Of a stretch of 6,138 bases of DNA, positions 1 to 5,570 are shown one piece after another. The notes below the pieces were generated by a model that saw nothing but the letters and a program-made list of their open reading frames with translations, was not told the origin of the DNA and ran no database searches. This DNA is from Methanomassiliicoccaceae archaeon (GTDB lineage Archaea; Thermoplasmatota; Thermoplasmata; Methanomassiliicoccales; UBA472): the NCBI GenBank assembly GCA_016919565.1, contig JACXTO010000041.1, forward strand, positions 1 through 6,138. The letters run 5' to 3'. Numbering within the stretch: the stretch's first letter is position 1; every line of letters starts with the position of its first letter. A program made the position numbers and the translations under genes.

Positions 1-308
1 AGGTCTATCCCCTTGGCCACCAGGTTGATCGCCTCGGTGCAGTTCTTAGTGAAGACTATGCCCTCGGAAGGAGGCGCTCCCAGGAATTCCCCGATCCTCT
101 CTCTCGCTTCCTCCACCTTGATCGAAACCGTCGTGGCCATGCGGTGAACGCTCCTCCCCCCGCAGGCCGGGTACTGGGAGTAGTATTCGTCCATCGCCTG
201 GATCACCGCTCTCGGTCGAAGCGTCTGGCAGGCGTTGTCGAAGTAGATGACATCCTTCTCCTTCGATTGGTAGATCGGGAAATCGTCCCTCAGGCTCTTG
301 AGGTCCAT
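1..308 (-). CDS. Class V aminotransferase / cysteine desulfurase-like protein, N-terminal part (runs off left edge)
   Basis: Reading leftward from an ATG at 308-306, an open frame of 102 codons continues past base 1, so only the N-terminal quarter or so is visible. It begins MDLKSLRDDFPIY, followed by YFDNACQTLRPRAVIQAM (about residues 22-39), GGRSVHR (about 50-56) and FTKNCTEAINLVAKG (about 86-100). These match the N-terminal PLP-fold blocks of the SufS/CsdA branch of class V aminotransferases: the 'YLDNAATT..P..V' strand and the 'R.TTEAIN' segment that holds the cofactor phosphate. The PLP lysine and any catalytic cysteine lie outside the window, so cysteine desulfurase, cysteine lyase or another fold-type I activity cannot be separated. 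It does not resemble SepCysS. It is transcribed divergently from pyrD. A TATA-like element lies about 30 bases upstream of the ATG and no ribosome binding site is seen. Confidence 0.82.
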   Translation of the reverse strand, partial: MDLKSLRDDFPIYQSKEKDVIYFDNACQTLRPRAVIQAMDEYYSQYPACGGRSVHRMATTVSIKVEEARERIGEFLGAPPSEGIVFTKNCTEAINLVAKGID

Positions 309-335
309 AGGCGTGGTCTGAATCAACCGTCCCAA

Positions 336-348
336 CTATTTGTGTTTT
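336..348 (-). promoter_or_regulatory. Probable TATA/BRE promoter of the class V aminotransferase gene
   Basis: On the minus strand the sequence reads GAAAACACAAATAG, an A-rich BRE-like stretch followed by a weak TATA element centred near 339. That is about 31 bases upstream of the ATG at 308, which would put transcription start within a few bases of the start codon. The match is modest. Confidence 0.4.
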
Positions 349-386
349 CCTGGTCTCGCTCTTGCCATCATCCCGCAGGAGAATCC

Positions 387-394
387 ATTAAAAT
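387..394 (+). promoter_or_regulatory. TATA box of the pyrD-pyrK operon
   Basis: ATTAAAAT is the best AT-rich element upstream of pyrD. An archaeal start site about 25 bases downstream would fall near 416, leaving a leader of only about 7 bases before the ATG at 423. No Shine-Dalgarno sequence precedes the ATG, in keeping with an almost leaderless message. Confidence 0.5.
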
Positions 395-396
395 CG

Positions 397-416
397 GGTG
401 AGTCATATAGCTCACC
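397..416 (+). promoter_or_regulatory. Inverted repeat between TATA box and pyrD start (candidate operator)
   Basis: GGTGAG at 397-402 and CTCACC at 411-416 are perfect reverse complements separated by 8 bases (TCATATAG). The inner ATAT is also self-complementary, so the 20-base block is a palindrome with only two mismatched pairs. It lies between the TATA box and the start codon, where a bound repressor would block initiation. It could also form a short hairpin if transcription begins upstream of it. The identity of any regulator is unknown. Confidence 0.4.
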
Positions 417-422
417 GTTCGC

Positions 423-1331
423 ATGACTTCCCTCAAGGTCGAGGTGGCCGCACTCAAGCTGTCCAACCCGACGATCCTAGCCTCGGGCGTGATGGACGAG
501 ACCGCTGCCTCCCTTCTGAACATGGCTCGCGCCGGAGCCGGGGCGGTCGTCACCAAATCGATCGGCTCGGAGCCGAGGAAGGGCTATCCCAATCCGACCT
601 TGGTCGAACTTGATTGGGGATACATCAATGCCATGGGGTTGCCGAACCCGGGCATCGAGGCGTTCGCGGAGGAGATGCGGCTCGCGCGGGGCTGCCCGGC
701 GCCGGTCATCGGCAGCATTTTCGCATCGTCCGCCAAGGAGTTCTCATTCCTGGCATCCAAGATGCAGGATTACGGCGCGGCGGCGGTCGAGCTGAACCTC
801 AGCTGTCCGCATGCCAAGGGCTACGGCATGGAGCTCGGGGTGGACCCGGAGATGGTCTCGGCCGTGGTGCGCGAGGTGAAGTCCGTCTGCTCCATCCCAG
901 TGTTCGCTAAGCTCACCCCCAACACCCATCAGCTGATGGAGGTGGCCAAGGCGGCCGAGGCAGCCGGGTGCGATGCCATCGTGGCGGTCAACACCGTGAA
1001 AGCGATGGCGATATCGGTGGAGATGAGGCGCCCGATCCTCAGCAACAAGGGTGGAGGACTGTCCGGACCGGCCATCAAGCCGATCGGACTGCGCTGCGTC
1101 TATGACCTCCATTCAACGCTCAACATACCGATCATCGGGGTCGGAGGCGTCGAGGACTGGCGGGATGCGGTGGAGTACATCATGGCCGGAGCATCCGCGG
1201 TTCAAGTGGGAAGCGCGGTGGGCAGGGTCGGCCTGAACGTTTTCGAGCTGATTTGCACCGGTATGAAGGAGTTCATGGTGCGCGAGGGCTTCGAATCGGT
1301 GAGCCAGATGGTGGGGGTAGCGCATGAATAA
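423..1331 (+). CDS. pyrD: Dihydroorotate dehydrogenase, class 1B catalytic subunit (PyrD)
   Basis: This is the FMN-containing catalytic subunit that oxidises dihydroorotate to orotate in pyrimidine synthesis, in the cytoplasm, passing electrons to PyrK. The 302 residues are a full-length TIM barrel of the usual size. Visible landmarks are the FMN-phosphate-side lysine in TKS (K45), NAMGLPNPG (69-77), the active-site loop ELNLSCPH (123-130) with Cys128 as the catalytic base typical of class 1B, FAKLTPN (161-167), the VNT strand (189-191), GGLSGPAIKP (211-220) and the C-terminal phosphate-binding GVGGV and GSAVG segments. Class 2 enzymes have Ser at the catalytic position and an N-terminal membrane helix, and neither is present. 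An in-frame TAG at 408-410 makes the ATG at 423 the first possible ATG start. The stop codon overlaps the pyrK start by 8 bases. Confidence 0.95.
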   Translation: MTSLKVEVAALKLSNPTILASGVMDETAASLLNMARAGAGAVVTKSIGSEPRKGYPNPTLVELDWGYINAMGLPNPGIEAFAEEMRLARGCPAPVIGSIFASSAKEFSFLASKMQDYGAAAVELNLSCPHAKGYGMELGVDPEMVSAVVREVKSVCSIPVFAKLTPNTHQLMEVAKAAEAAGCDAIVAVNTVKAMAISVEMRRPILSNKGGGLSGPAIKPIGLRCVYDLHSTLNIPIIGVGGVEDWRDAVEYIMAGASAVQVGSAVGRVGLNVFELICTGMKEFMVREGFESVSQMVGVAHE

Positions 1332-2100
1332 GCAACGCATCGTCACCATCACCTCGGTCACGAAGGAAGCGCCCGGCATAACCACACTTCGATTCCACGA
1401 CGAGATCAAGGTCAAGCCAGGACAATTCTACATGGTCTGGCTGCCTAGGGTCGACGAGGTCCCGATGTCCGTCTCGTACACCTCGGTGGAGAAGGGCATC
1501 ACGGTGAAAGAGGTCGGCGAGGCGACCCGGGCTCTTGGCAAGCTCAAAATCAGGGATCAGATCGGCATCAGGGGTCCCTATGGCAACGGGTACAGGATCC
1601 CCAAGGGGACTGTGCTGGTAGCCGGAGGTGGAACGGGCATGGCCTCGCTCCTACCAGCGGTCGAGGCGATTGGCGACCCGGGGCGGGTGGACGTGCTCAT
1701 CGGCGCCAAGACGGCGGGCGAGGTCCTGCTCCTGGATAGGGCGAGAAAGGCATCGAGGGAGGTGCACGTCTCCACCGACGATGGCAGCATGGGCAGGAAA
1801 GGCACGGTCGTGGACATGGTGCAGGAGCACCTGGAAATGAAGCATTACGACATGGTGCTCGGCTGCGGGCCGGAGCGCATGCTCTCCGCCCTGCTGAAAG
1901 CCTGCGATGAAAAATCCGTGAAATGCCAGCTTTCGCTGGAGCGCTACATGAAGTGCGGTGCCGGCCTCTGCGGCTCCTGCGTGATCGACGGGATCAGGGT
2001 TTGCAGGGAAGGGCCGGTGTTCTCCTCGGCCGAGCTGAGGAAGATGAAGGAGTTCGGCAGCAGCAAGAGGGACGAGTGCGGCTGCTCGGTCAAGCTTTGA
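1324..2100 (+). CDS. pyrK: Dihydroorotate dehydrogenase electron-transfer subunit (PyrK)
   Basis: This is the FAD and [2Fe-2S] partner of PyrD, a member of the ferredoxin-NADP reductase superfamily, which moves electrons from the FMN subunit to NAD+. Over 258 residues it shows an N-terminal FAD-binding barrel (about 1-92) with PGQFYMVW (32-39), VPMSVSY (46-52) and GPYGNGY (84-90). A nucleotide-binding domain follows, starting at VLVAGGGTGMASLLP (97-111) and containing LGCGPERML (179-187). The cluster loop has Cys211, Cys216, Cys219 and Cys227 (C-x4-C-x2-C-x7-C) followed by EGPVF. The last gap is shorter than the 14 residues I recall for Lactococcus PyrK. The flavin motif has Val where bacterial PyrK has Arg in RPISI. 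An additional CGC (252-254) sits at the C-terminus. The 8-base overlap with pyrD implies translational coupling and equal supply of both subunits. The 3' end overlaps the convergent aksA-like gene. Confidence 0.93.
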   Translation: MNKQRIVTITSVTKEAPGITTLRFHDEIKVKPGQFYMVWLPRVDEVPMSVSYTSVEKGITVKEVGEATRALGKLKIRDQIGIRGPYGNGYRIPKGTVLVAGGGTGMASLLPAVEAIGDPGRVDVLIGAKTAGEVLLLDRARKASREVHVSTDDGSMGRKGTVVDMVQEHLEMKHYDMVLGCGPERMLSALLKACDEKSVKCQLSLERYMKCGAGLCGSCVIDGIRVCREGPVFSSAELRKMKEFGSSKRDECGCSVKL

Positions 2101-3268
2101 AGTGCAGCTCCGGGTGCATGACCTCTTTGACCAGTTCCTCGAAGTCAGCGTCGCTCACGCGGCCCTTGATCTCGCCAAGCGCCTTCACTTTCGCGAGGAC
2201 TTGAGCGACCTGCTCCTCGCTCGCCTTGACATTGAGGTCGTCCAAGCGCTTCTTGATGTAGTTGGCTCCGGAGTGCTTGCCGAGGAGAAGGTGCCTGCGA
2301 TTCCCGACCTCCTCCGGCGGTATCGACTCGTAGGTCTGGGGGCAGTTGAGCACGGCAGCCACGTGGATGCCTGATTCATGAGCGAACACGTTGTCCCCGA
2401 CCAGTGGGTGGTTGCGGCTCAGCGGAATGCGAGAGAACGTGGCCACCATCTCCGACAGCTCCTTCAGCTCGCTGAGGTCGATGCCCAGGTCCTTCCCGTA
2501 AAGGAACTTCATGGCACCCACGAACTCCTCTAGCGGCACGTTGCCGGCCCTTTCGCCGATGCCGTTGACGGTCGTGGTGATGGCCTGCGCCCCTGCCTTG
2601 ACGCTGGCGATGGCGTTCGCGAGCGCCAGTCCGAAATCGTTGTGGAGATGCACCGAGATCGGCAGGCGGTAGCGCGACCTGACCGCCGAGACGATGGTGG
2701 TGATCGCCTCCGGCGAGGCGCAGCCGACGGTGTCGGTGATGCCCAGGCGTACCGCTCCCGCCTCCTGGGCGCGGTCGAAGACCTGGAACATGAAATCCAT
2801 ATCGGTCCTGGTGGAGTCCTCGCAGCTCAAGGCGGCCTTGACGCCGCGCGACTTGCAGTAATCCAGGGCATCGCCTGCCATCTCCACCACCCTCTCCCTC
2901 TTCAGGTTGAACTTGTAGCGGAGATGTATGTCCGATGTCGCTACGAAAAGAAGGACCATGTCCACCCCGGCGTCCACTGCGGCATCGATGTCGCCCTTCA
3001 GCACCCTGGACAGCCCGAGGATCTCGGCGTCCAGTCCAAGCTTGGATATGGTGCGGATGGAGCGCATCTCGCTCTCCGAGACCGCCGGGAACCCGGCCTC
3101 GATCTGGGGAACGTGGATGGCATCGAGCTTCCTGGCGATGGCCACCTTCTGCTCCAGGTCGAATGCGACGCCTGGCGTCTGCTCGCCGTCCCTCAACGTG
3201 GAATCGTAGATGATGATGTCTTGAAGCTCCAGCTTGGGATTATAGGGGCTTAGGGCGAAGCGCTCCAT
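2090..3268 (-). CDS. aksA: Homocitrate synthase-type enzyme, AksA-like (coenzyme B biosynthesis)
   Basis: The enzyme condenses acetyl-CoA with a 2-oxo-diacid. AksA of methanogens acts on 2-oxoglutarate and its longer homologues to build the heptanoyl chain of coenzyme B. The 392-residue protein begins [11 protein letters not shown] (7-17), then the [13 protein letters not shown] signature (22-34) with the catalytic Arg26 and metal ligand Asp27. SVHLHND (205-211) supplies the metal-binding His207 and His209, with NGIGERAGN (235-243) and AHESGIH (296-302) further on. The N-terminus and the length resemble my recollection of methanococcal AksA. It lacks the extra C-terminal regulatory domain of LeuA and CimA (about 490-520 residues), which argues against those two. 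A lysine-pathway homocitrate synthase remains possible. An in-frame TAA four codons upstream fixes the ATG at 3268. The position after GIHV is Ala304, where relatives I remember have Asp. Confidence 0.85.
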   Translation of the reverse strand: MERFALSPYNPKLELQDIIIYDSTLRDGEQTPGVAFDLEQKVAIARKLDAIHVPQIEAGFPAVSESEMRSIRTISKLGLDAEILGLSRVLKGDIDAAVDAGVDMVLLFVATSDIHLRYKFNLKRERVVEMAGDALDYCKSRGVKAALSCEDSTRTDMDFMFQVFDRAQEAGAVRLGITDTVGCASPEAITTIVSAVRSRYRLPISVHLHNDFGLALANAIASVKAGAQAITTTVNGIGERAGNVPLEEFVGAMKFLYGKDLGIDLSELKELSEMVATFSRIPLSRNHPLVGDNVFAHESGIHVAAVLNCPQTYESIPPEEVGNRRHLLLGKHSGANYIKKRLDDLNVKASEEQVAQVLAKVKALGEIKGRVSDADFEELVKEVMHPELHFKA

Positions 3269-3275
3269 GGTCTCG

Positions 3276-3301
3276 AGTTAAGTCAGGGCATCGAATTAAC
3301 T
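3276..3301. repeat. Inverted repeat AGTTAA/TTAACT across the aksA promoter
   Basis: AGTTAA at 3276-3281 and TTAACT at 3296-3301 are perfect 6-bp reverse complements with a 14-base spacer. Their centres are 20 bp apart, about two turns of DNA. One arm overlaps the aksA TATA box and the other lies just upstream of the start codon. The arms are short and AT-rich, so chance occurrence is possible. Confidence 0.3.
3294..3299 (-). promoter_or_regulatory. TATA box of the aksA-like gene
   Basis: The minus strand reads GCAAAAGTTAATTCG, with an A-rich BRE-like lead-in and a TTAATT core centred about 28 bases before the ATG at 3268. Initiation would then fall at or very near the start codon. The absence of a purine-rich ribosome binding site supports a leaderless transcript. 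Confidence 0.5.
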
Positions 3302-3302
3302 T

Positions 3303-3323
3303 TTGCATTGTCCGGGCAAGCAA
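3303..3323. repeat. Imperfect inverted repeat between divergent aksA and TPR-protein promoters
   Basis: TTGCATTG (3303-3310) and CAAGCAA (3317-3323) pair over 7 bp with one bulged A. The dyad centre falls between the two divergent TATA boxes, a place where one regulator could influence both genes. The evidence is limited to the symmetry. Confidence 0.25.
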
Positions 3324-3330
3324 TTTATGA
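3322..3330 (+). promoter_or_regulatory. TATA box of the TPR-protein gene
   Basis: AATTTATGA, preceded by the purine-rich GGGCAAGC, lies about 28 bases upstream of the GTG start at 3354. The spacing predicts a leaderless or almost leaderless message. Confidence 0.5.
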
Positions 3331-3353
3331 TGCGGGCACGCTAATCCCCGGTC

Positions 3354-3812
3354 GTGAGCATCGAGGTCGGATCGGACGGGAACCCCAACTTCATCCAGGT
3401 GCGCCACGGGAGAATGCTGATAAGCGTTCCTAGGACGCTGTTCCGGGGCAAGCGCGCCGAGATCGTCGGCGCGGAGGCGGAACGCTTCGGAAGGGAACTG
3501 CGGTCCCGCTACCCCTGGCTGAGCGAGAACGCCGTCCGCGTCGTTCTCAAGGAGGCAAGGGATACGATGCTATCGCTGATCGAAATGGAGTCGGGACCGG
3601 TGGAGCTCGCCCGCACCAAGTTCGAGGACGGGCATCCGACCGAGGCCTTGCGGATGCTGGACGCCCATCTGCAGAAGCGCCAGGACGACCAAGACGCCTG
3701 GCACCTGCGCGGCGTAATCCTCATGAGAATGGGCAAAGCCGAGGAAGGCTTCAAGTCGTTGGCACGGTCCAGGTCCTTGAGCCCACGGCCTAAGAATCCA
3801 GCTGCTCCTTGA
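3354..3812 (+). CDS. Small TPR-repeat protein with an unrecognised N-terminal region
   Basis: The protein has 152 residues and a GTG start. An in-frame TAA at 3342-3344 rules out anything longer. No signal peptide or membrane helix is seen, so it should be cytoplasmic. The C-terminal half has two TPR-like helix-turn-helix units. The first is about 82-113 (PVELARTKFEDGHPTEALRML onward). The second, about 114-144, is the clearer one, with Trp116, Gly120, Gly127, Ala129, Phe133, Ala137 and Pro144 near consensus positions. Residues 1-80 contain VRHGRMLISVPRTLFRGKR and then a helical, charged stretch to LIEMES, and match no family I recognise. TPR pairs usually mediate protein contacts, so an adaptor role is possible, but the partner is unknown. 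It is divergent from aksA, and its last 23 bases overlap the convergent gene that ends at 3790. Confidence 0.8.
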   Translation: MSIEVGSDGNPNFIQVRHGRMLISVPRTLFRGKRAEIVGAEAERFGRELRSRYPWLSENAVRVVLKEARDTMLSLIEMESGPVELARTKFEDGHPTEALRMLDAHLQKRQDDQDAWHLRGVILMRMGKAEEGFKSLARSRSLSPRPKNPAAP

Positions 3813-4659
3813 ACAGCGCCCGGATCGCCGATGCAACGTCAAGCACCGTCGCTCCCCAAGGAACGACCGCCAGATCCCCTTCGACCTCGCATCCTTCCTT
3901 GACCTGGCAGCATTTCACGATCCGCTTCTTTCCATCGCTGGGAACGAACTCGCGAGGGCACATGGAGATGAACTCCGGCTTCTTCCTGTAGATCGACTGG
4001 AATATCCGCTTGGAGAGCTCGCAGCCGATCAGTGTCGCGTTGCCCTCGATCCTCGGGGTCTCGTCCAGGAAGAACACCTTCTTCCCGGAGGTGAGGCCAG
4101 AGGCGCGGCAGGGGAACACCACCACATCGGTCCGGACGTCATGCTCCAGGTCGTTCAGGTCGATGGTCTCCTCCTTCAGGATGATCGGAAGGTCCACCAG
4201 GCCGGCGTCGAGCGCCATCTTTGCCAGGTAGGAGAGCTTGGATGGTTTGGGCGGCACGACGTCCATTATATGAAGTTCCACTGTCTCCGAGGCTTGCGCG
4301 AAGGAAACGTGATTGAAGAGCCCCTGGACGACCACCGTCTTGCCCGGGTAGCGGAGCGCGATGCTGGCCATCTGAGGTTGGTTCAGGACGTTGATCTCCT
4401 CGTCATGGACGAAAACCGTGCTCTCCGGCAAGGCGATCACCTTGTGTGCCGAGATTAGTCGGAAGAGTTCCACCCCGCCCTCCTTGAAGATGCGAACCAC
4501 TGCGTACTGGTCGCCATGCTTCAGGACGATGAATTCCGTACGGGTGTAAGCCTTCTTGCCAACGGTGTGCCGGGCGATCTCCTCCTCTGTCAAGGGGAAA
4601 TTTACCTCGCGCACTGAGACGTCCTTGCAATGGTCGGGGAGCATCGGTCTGTAATCCAC
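3790..4659 (-). CDS. Conserved-looking uncharacterised archaeal protein with C-terminal cysteines
   Basis: I do not recognise a function. It may belong to one of the methanogen families of unknown function (DUF7714 comes to mind, at low certainty). The 289 residues contain no signal peptide or membrane segment. The N-terminal part (about 36-135) is rich in short beta strands, for example EFIVLKHGDQYAVVRIF and KTVVVQGLFNHVSF. PPKPSKLSYLAKMALDAGLVDLP (136-158) and VVVFPCRASGLTSGKKVFFLDETP (179-202) look like conserved-core segments. Seven cysteines occur at 11, 184, 213, 234, 250, 251 and 257. The last four lie in MCPRE and KCCQVKEGC, suggesting metal binding or redox activity, which is an inference. 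The start is taken as GTG at 4659, preceded by a weak GGGAG. The ATG at 4644 (residue 6) is an equally good alternative. It is divergent from the tRNA-Cys gene. Confidence 0.8.
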   Translation of the reverse strand: MDYRPMLPDHCKDVSVREVNFPLTEEEIARHTVGKKAYTRTEFIVLKHGDQYAVVRIFKEGGVELFRLISAHKVIALPESTVFVHDEEINVLNQPQMASIALRYPGKTVVVQGLFNHVSFAQASETVELHIMDVVPPKPSKLSYLAKMALDAGLVDLPIILKEETIDLNDLEHDVRTDVVVFPCRASGLTSGKKVFFLDETPRIEGNATLIGCELSKRIFQSIYRKKPEFISMCPREFVPSDGKKRIVKCCQVKEGCEVEGDLAVVPWGATVLDVASAIRALFKEQLDS

Positions 4660-4720
4660 GCTCCCATGTTAGGCTTTTTGGGTCGTTCTTCGGATTCTGG
4701 TTGCAGGAAAGTTAAGGCGC

Positions 4721-4734
4721 AAAACTAGATATAT
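4721..4734 (+). promoter_or_regulatory. BRE/TATA promoter of the tRNA-Cys gene
   Basis: AAAAC followed by TAGATATAT is a good archaeal BRE plus TATA box. Its centre near 4730 lies 30 bases upstream of the first base of the mature tRNA at 4760, leaving a short 5' leader for RNase P removal. It is the strongest promoter-like sequence in the window, as expected for a stable RNA gene. Confidence 0.65.
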
Positions 4735-4759
4735 CCCGATTTTGTTGTTCCGCCCGTAA

Positions 4760-4847
4760 GCCGGGATGACAGAGTGGCCATGTGGCGGACTGCAGCCCAT
4801 TTGGTGGATATCCGCATACCCGTGTTCAAATCGCGGTCCCGGCTCCA
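4760..4847 (+). tRNA. tRNA-Cys (anticodon GCA) with a 14-nt intron and encoded CCA
   Basis: A complete cloverleaf can be drawn. The acceptor stem 4760-4766 pairs with 4837-4843 over 7 perfect bp. The D arm begins ACAG with loop AGTGGCC and closes with TGT. The anticodon stem GCGGA (4785-4789) pairs perfectly with TCCGC (4811-4815). The variable loop is ATAC. The T stem CCGTG/CGCGG encloses TTCAAAT. The discriminator T4844 (U73) is the cysteine identity base, and CCA follows at 4845-4847. G13 opposite A22, as in other tRNA-Cys genes, and the pair G15-C48 also fit. The anticodon loop is 21 bases, so a 14-base intron must be removed to give loop CTGCAGA with anticodon GCA at 4792-4794 and G37. 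U73, GCA and G37 are the features methanogen SepRS reads. No clear oligo-T terminator follows, only pyrimidine-rich patches at 4850-4877. Confidence 0.93.
4796..4809 (+). other. tRNA-Cys intron at canonical position 37/38
   Basis: Placing the splice sites after G4795 and after T4809 reproduces much of the archaeal bulge-helix-bulge. The central 4-bp helix is C4790-C4793 with G4804-G4807 (C-G, U-G, G-U, C-G). The 5' bulge AG|C is at 4794-4796 and the 3' bulge AT|A is at 4808-4810, each cut after its second base. The anticodon stem stacks directly on the other side. The distal intron can form at most a weak closure, so this is a relaxed motif rather than a full bulge-helix-bulge with an intron hairpin. 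Confidence 0.8.
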
Positions 4848-4888
4848 AATCCTCCTCTACTATAGACACCTCTTCTTAGTCGCATTCA

Positions 4889-4897
4889 AGTATTTTG
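4889..4897 (+). promoter_or_regulatory. Possible TATA box of the exported-protein gene
   Basis: AGTATTTTG lies about 33 bases upstream of the ATG at 4926, preceded by ATTCA. The spacing suggests a leader of only a few bases. The only SD-like sequence near the start is a weak CGGA. Confidence 0.35.
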
Positions 4898-4925
4898 GGA
4901 ACAATCCCTATCTCGGAAATTTTCG

Positions 4926-5510
4926 ATGGTAAGCGATAGCACGAAGACCATTGCCGCCATCATCATTGTAGCGATTGCCCTCGCTGCCACAACGCCCATT
5001 ATTGTTGGTGAAAAGGTGGATGAGCCCTCCCTAAGGACCACGGACTTAGGATATGGATGGGAGGAGAGTTTTAGGATCTATCAAAATTACACCGGATTTG
5101 GCACGTTTGCGGAAAACATCACGTTTTCGGAGAGTGTCATAATGAGCAACGAAACCAGTATCATTCATTCTCGCTTAATTGTTTTCAATTCATCCAACGC
5201 GGTCGATGATTTTTCGTATTTCCAAGATCATCTTCTTGTCTACAATACGGCTGAGGAAGTGGATATTGGGGATCTGGGCTACCTCTATGGATTTTACCCT
5301 AATGCTAATGCCGTCTATGTTGTGGGCATTGATGACCAGGAATTCCGGGCAAATCCAGCCAACGTCGCTAGTCTCGTGTTCTTGCAGGATGATACACTCT
5401 CTGCCATAACAGTTTCAGTGAAGGGAGTTGACACGCTAGCCCAGCCATGGATTTGGGAATTCATCTTGGACCTGGGCACGATCCAATTGCAGAAGATTGA
5501 TAGATTCTAG
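4926..5510 (+). CDS. Hypothetical membrane-anchored or secreted protein, possibly N-glycosylated
   Basis: I do not recognise the family. The 194 residues start with a short hydrophilic segment containing Lys7, then a hydrophobic helix (about 8-28, TIAAIIIVAIALAATTPIIVG). This fits an uncleaved signal anchor or a signal peptide with the rest outside the cell. The remaining 165 residues look beta-rich and acidic. DLGYGWEESF (40-49) and the VDIGDLGYLYGF stretch resemble the layout of small extracellular domains in cell-surface lipoproteins, but there is no lipobox cysteine. In fact the protein contains no cysteine at all. Four N-x-S/T sequons (Asn54, 64, 75 and 88) cluster in the outer part, consistent with archaeal surface glycosylation. 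Codon use is clearly more AT-rich than in all neighbouring genes, which suggests relaxed constraint or acquisition from elsewhere. It stands alone between the tRNA gene and a convergent gene, a common place for inserted genes. Confidence 0.7.
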   Translation: MVSDSTKTIAAIIIVAIALAATTPIIVGEKVDEPSLRTTDLGYGWEESFRIYQNYTGFGTFAENITFSESVIMSNETSIIHSRLIVFNSSNAVDDFSYFQDHLLVYNTAEEVDIGDLGYLYGFYPNANAVYVVGIDDQEFRANPANVASLVFLQDDTLSAITVSVKGVDTLAQPWIWEFILDLGTIQLQKIDRF

Positions 5511-5570
5511 TGCCCCCAGGAAACAGAAAGATCCCGCGACTCCTATCGTTGGATCATCGAAAGAACGAGA

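Noticed and set aside
403..410. TCATATAG as the pyrD TATA box
   Set aside because: It is only about 15 bases upstream of the start codon, too close for a start site 25 bases downstream to fall before the ATG. ATTAAAAT at 387-394 fits better.
744..1112. 122-codon minus-strand open frame inside pyrD
   Set aside because: It is a shadow of pyrD, which carries the complete class 1B motif set in this stretch.
2642..3253. 203-codon plus-strand open frame opposite the aksA-like gene
   Set aside because: High GC produces long antisense frames. The minus strand here encodes conserved catalytic blocks, and the plus frame has no family features.
1..4847. A cysteine theme: desulfurase-like gene and tRNA-Cys in one window, as if a Cys-tRNA synthesis locus
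   Set aside because: The partial gene does not look like SepCysS, the two are more than 4 kb apart, and unrelated genes lie between them.
4669..4869. 66-codon open frame on minus across the tRNA region
   Set aside because: It runs antisense through a full tRNA-Cys cloverleaf and its promoter, and the protein has no recognisable features.
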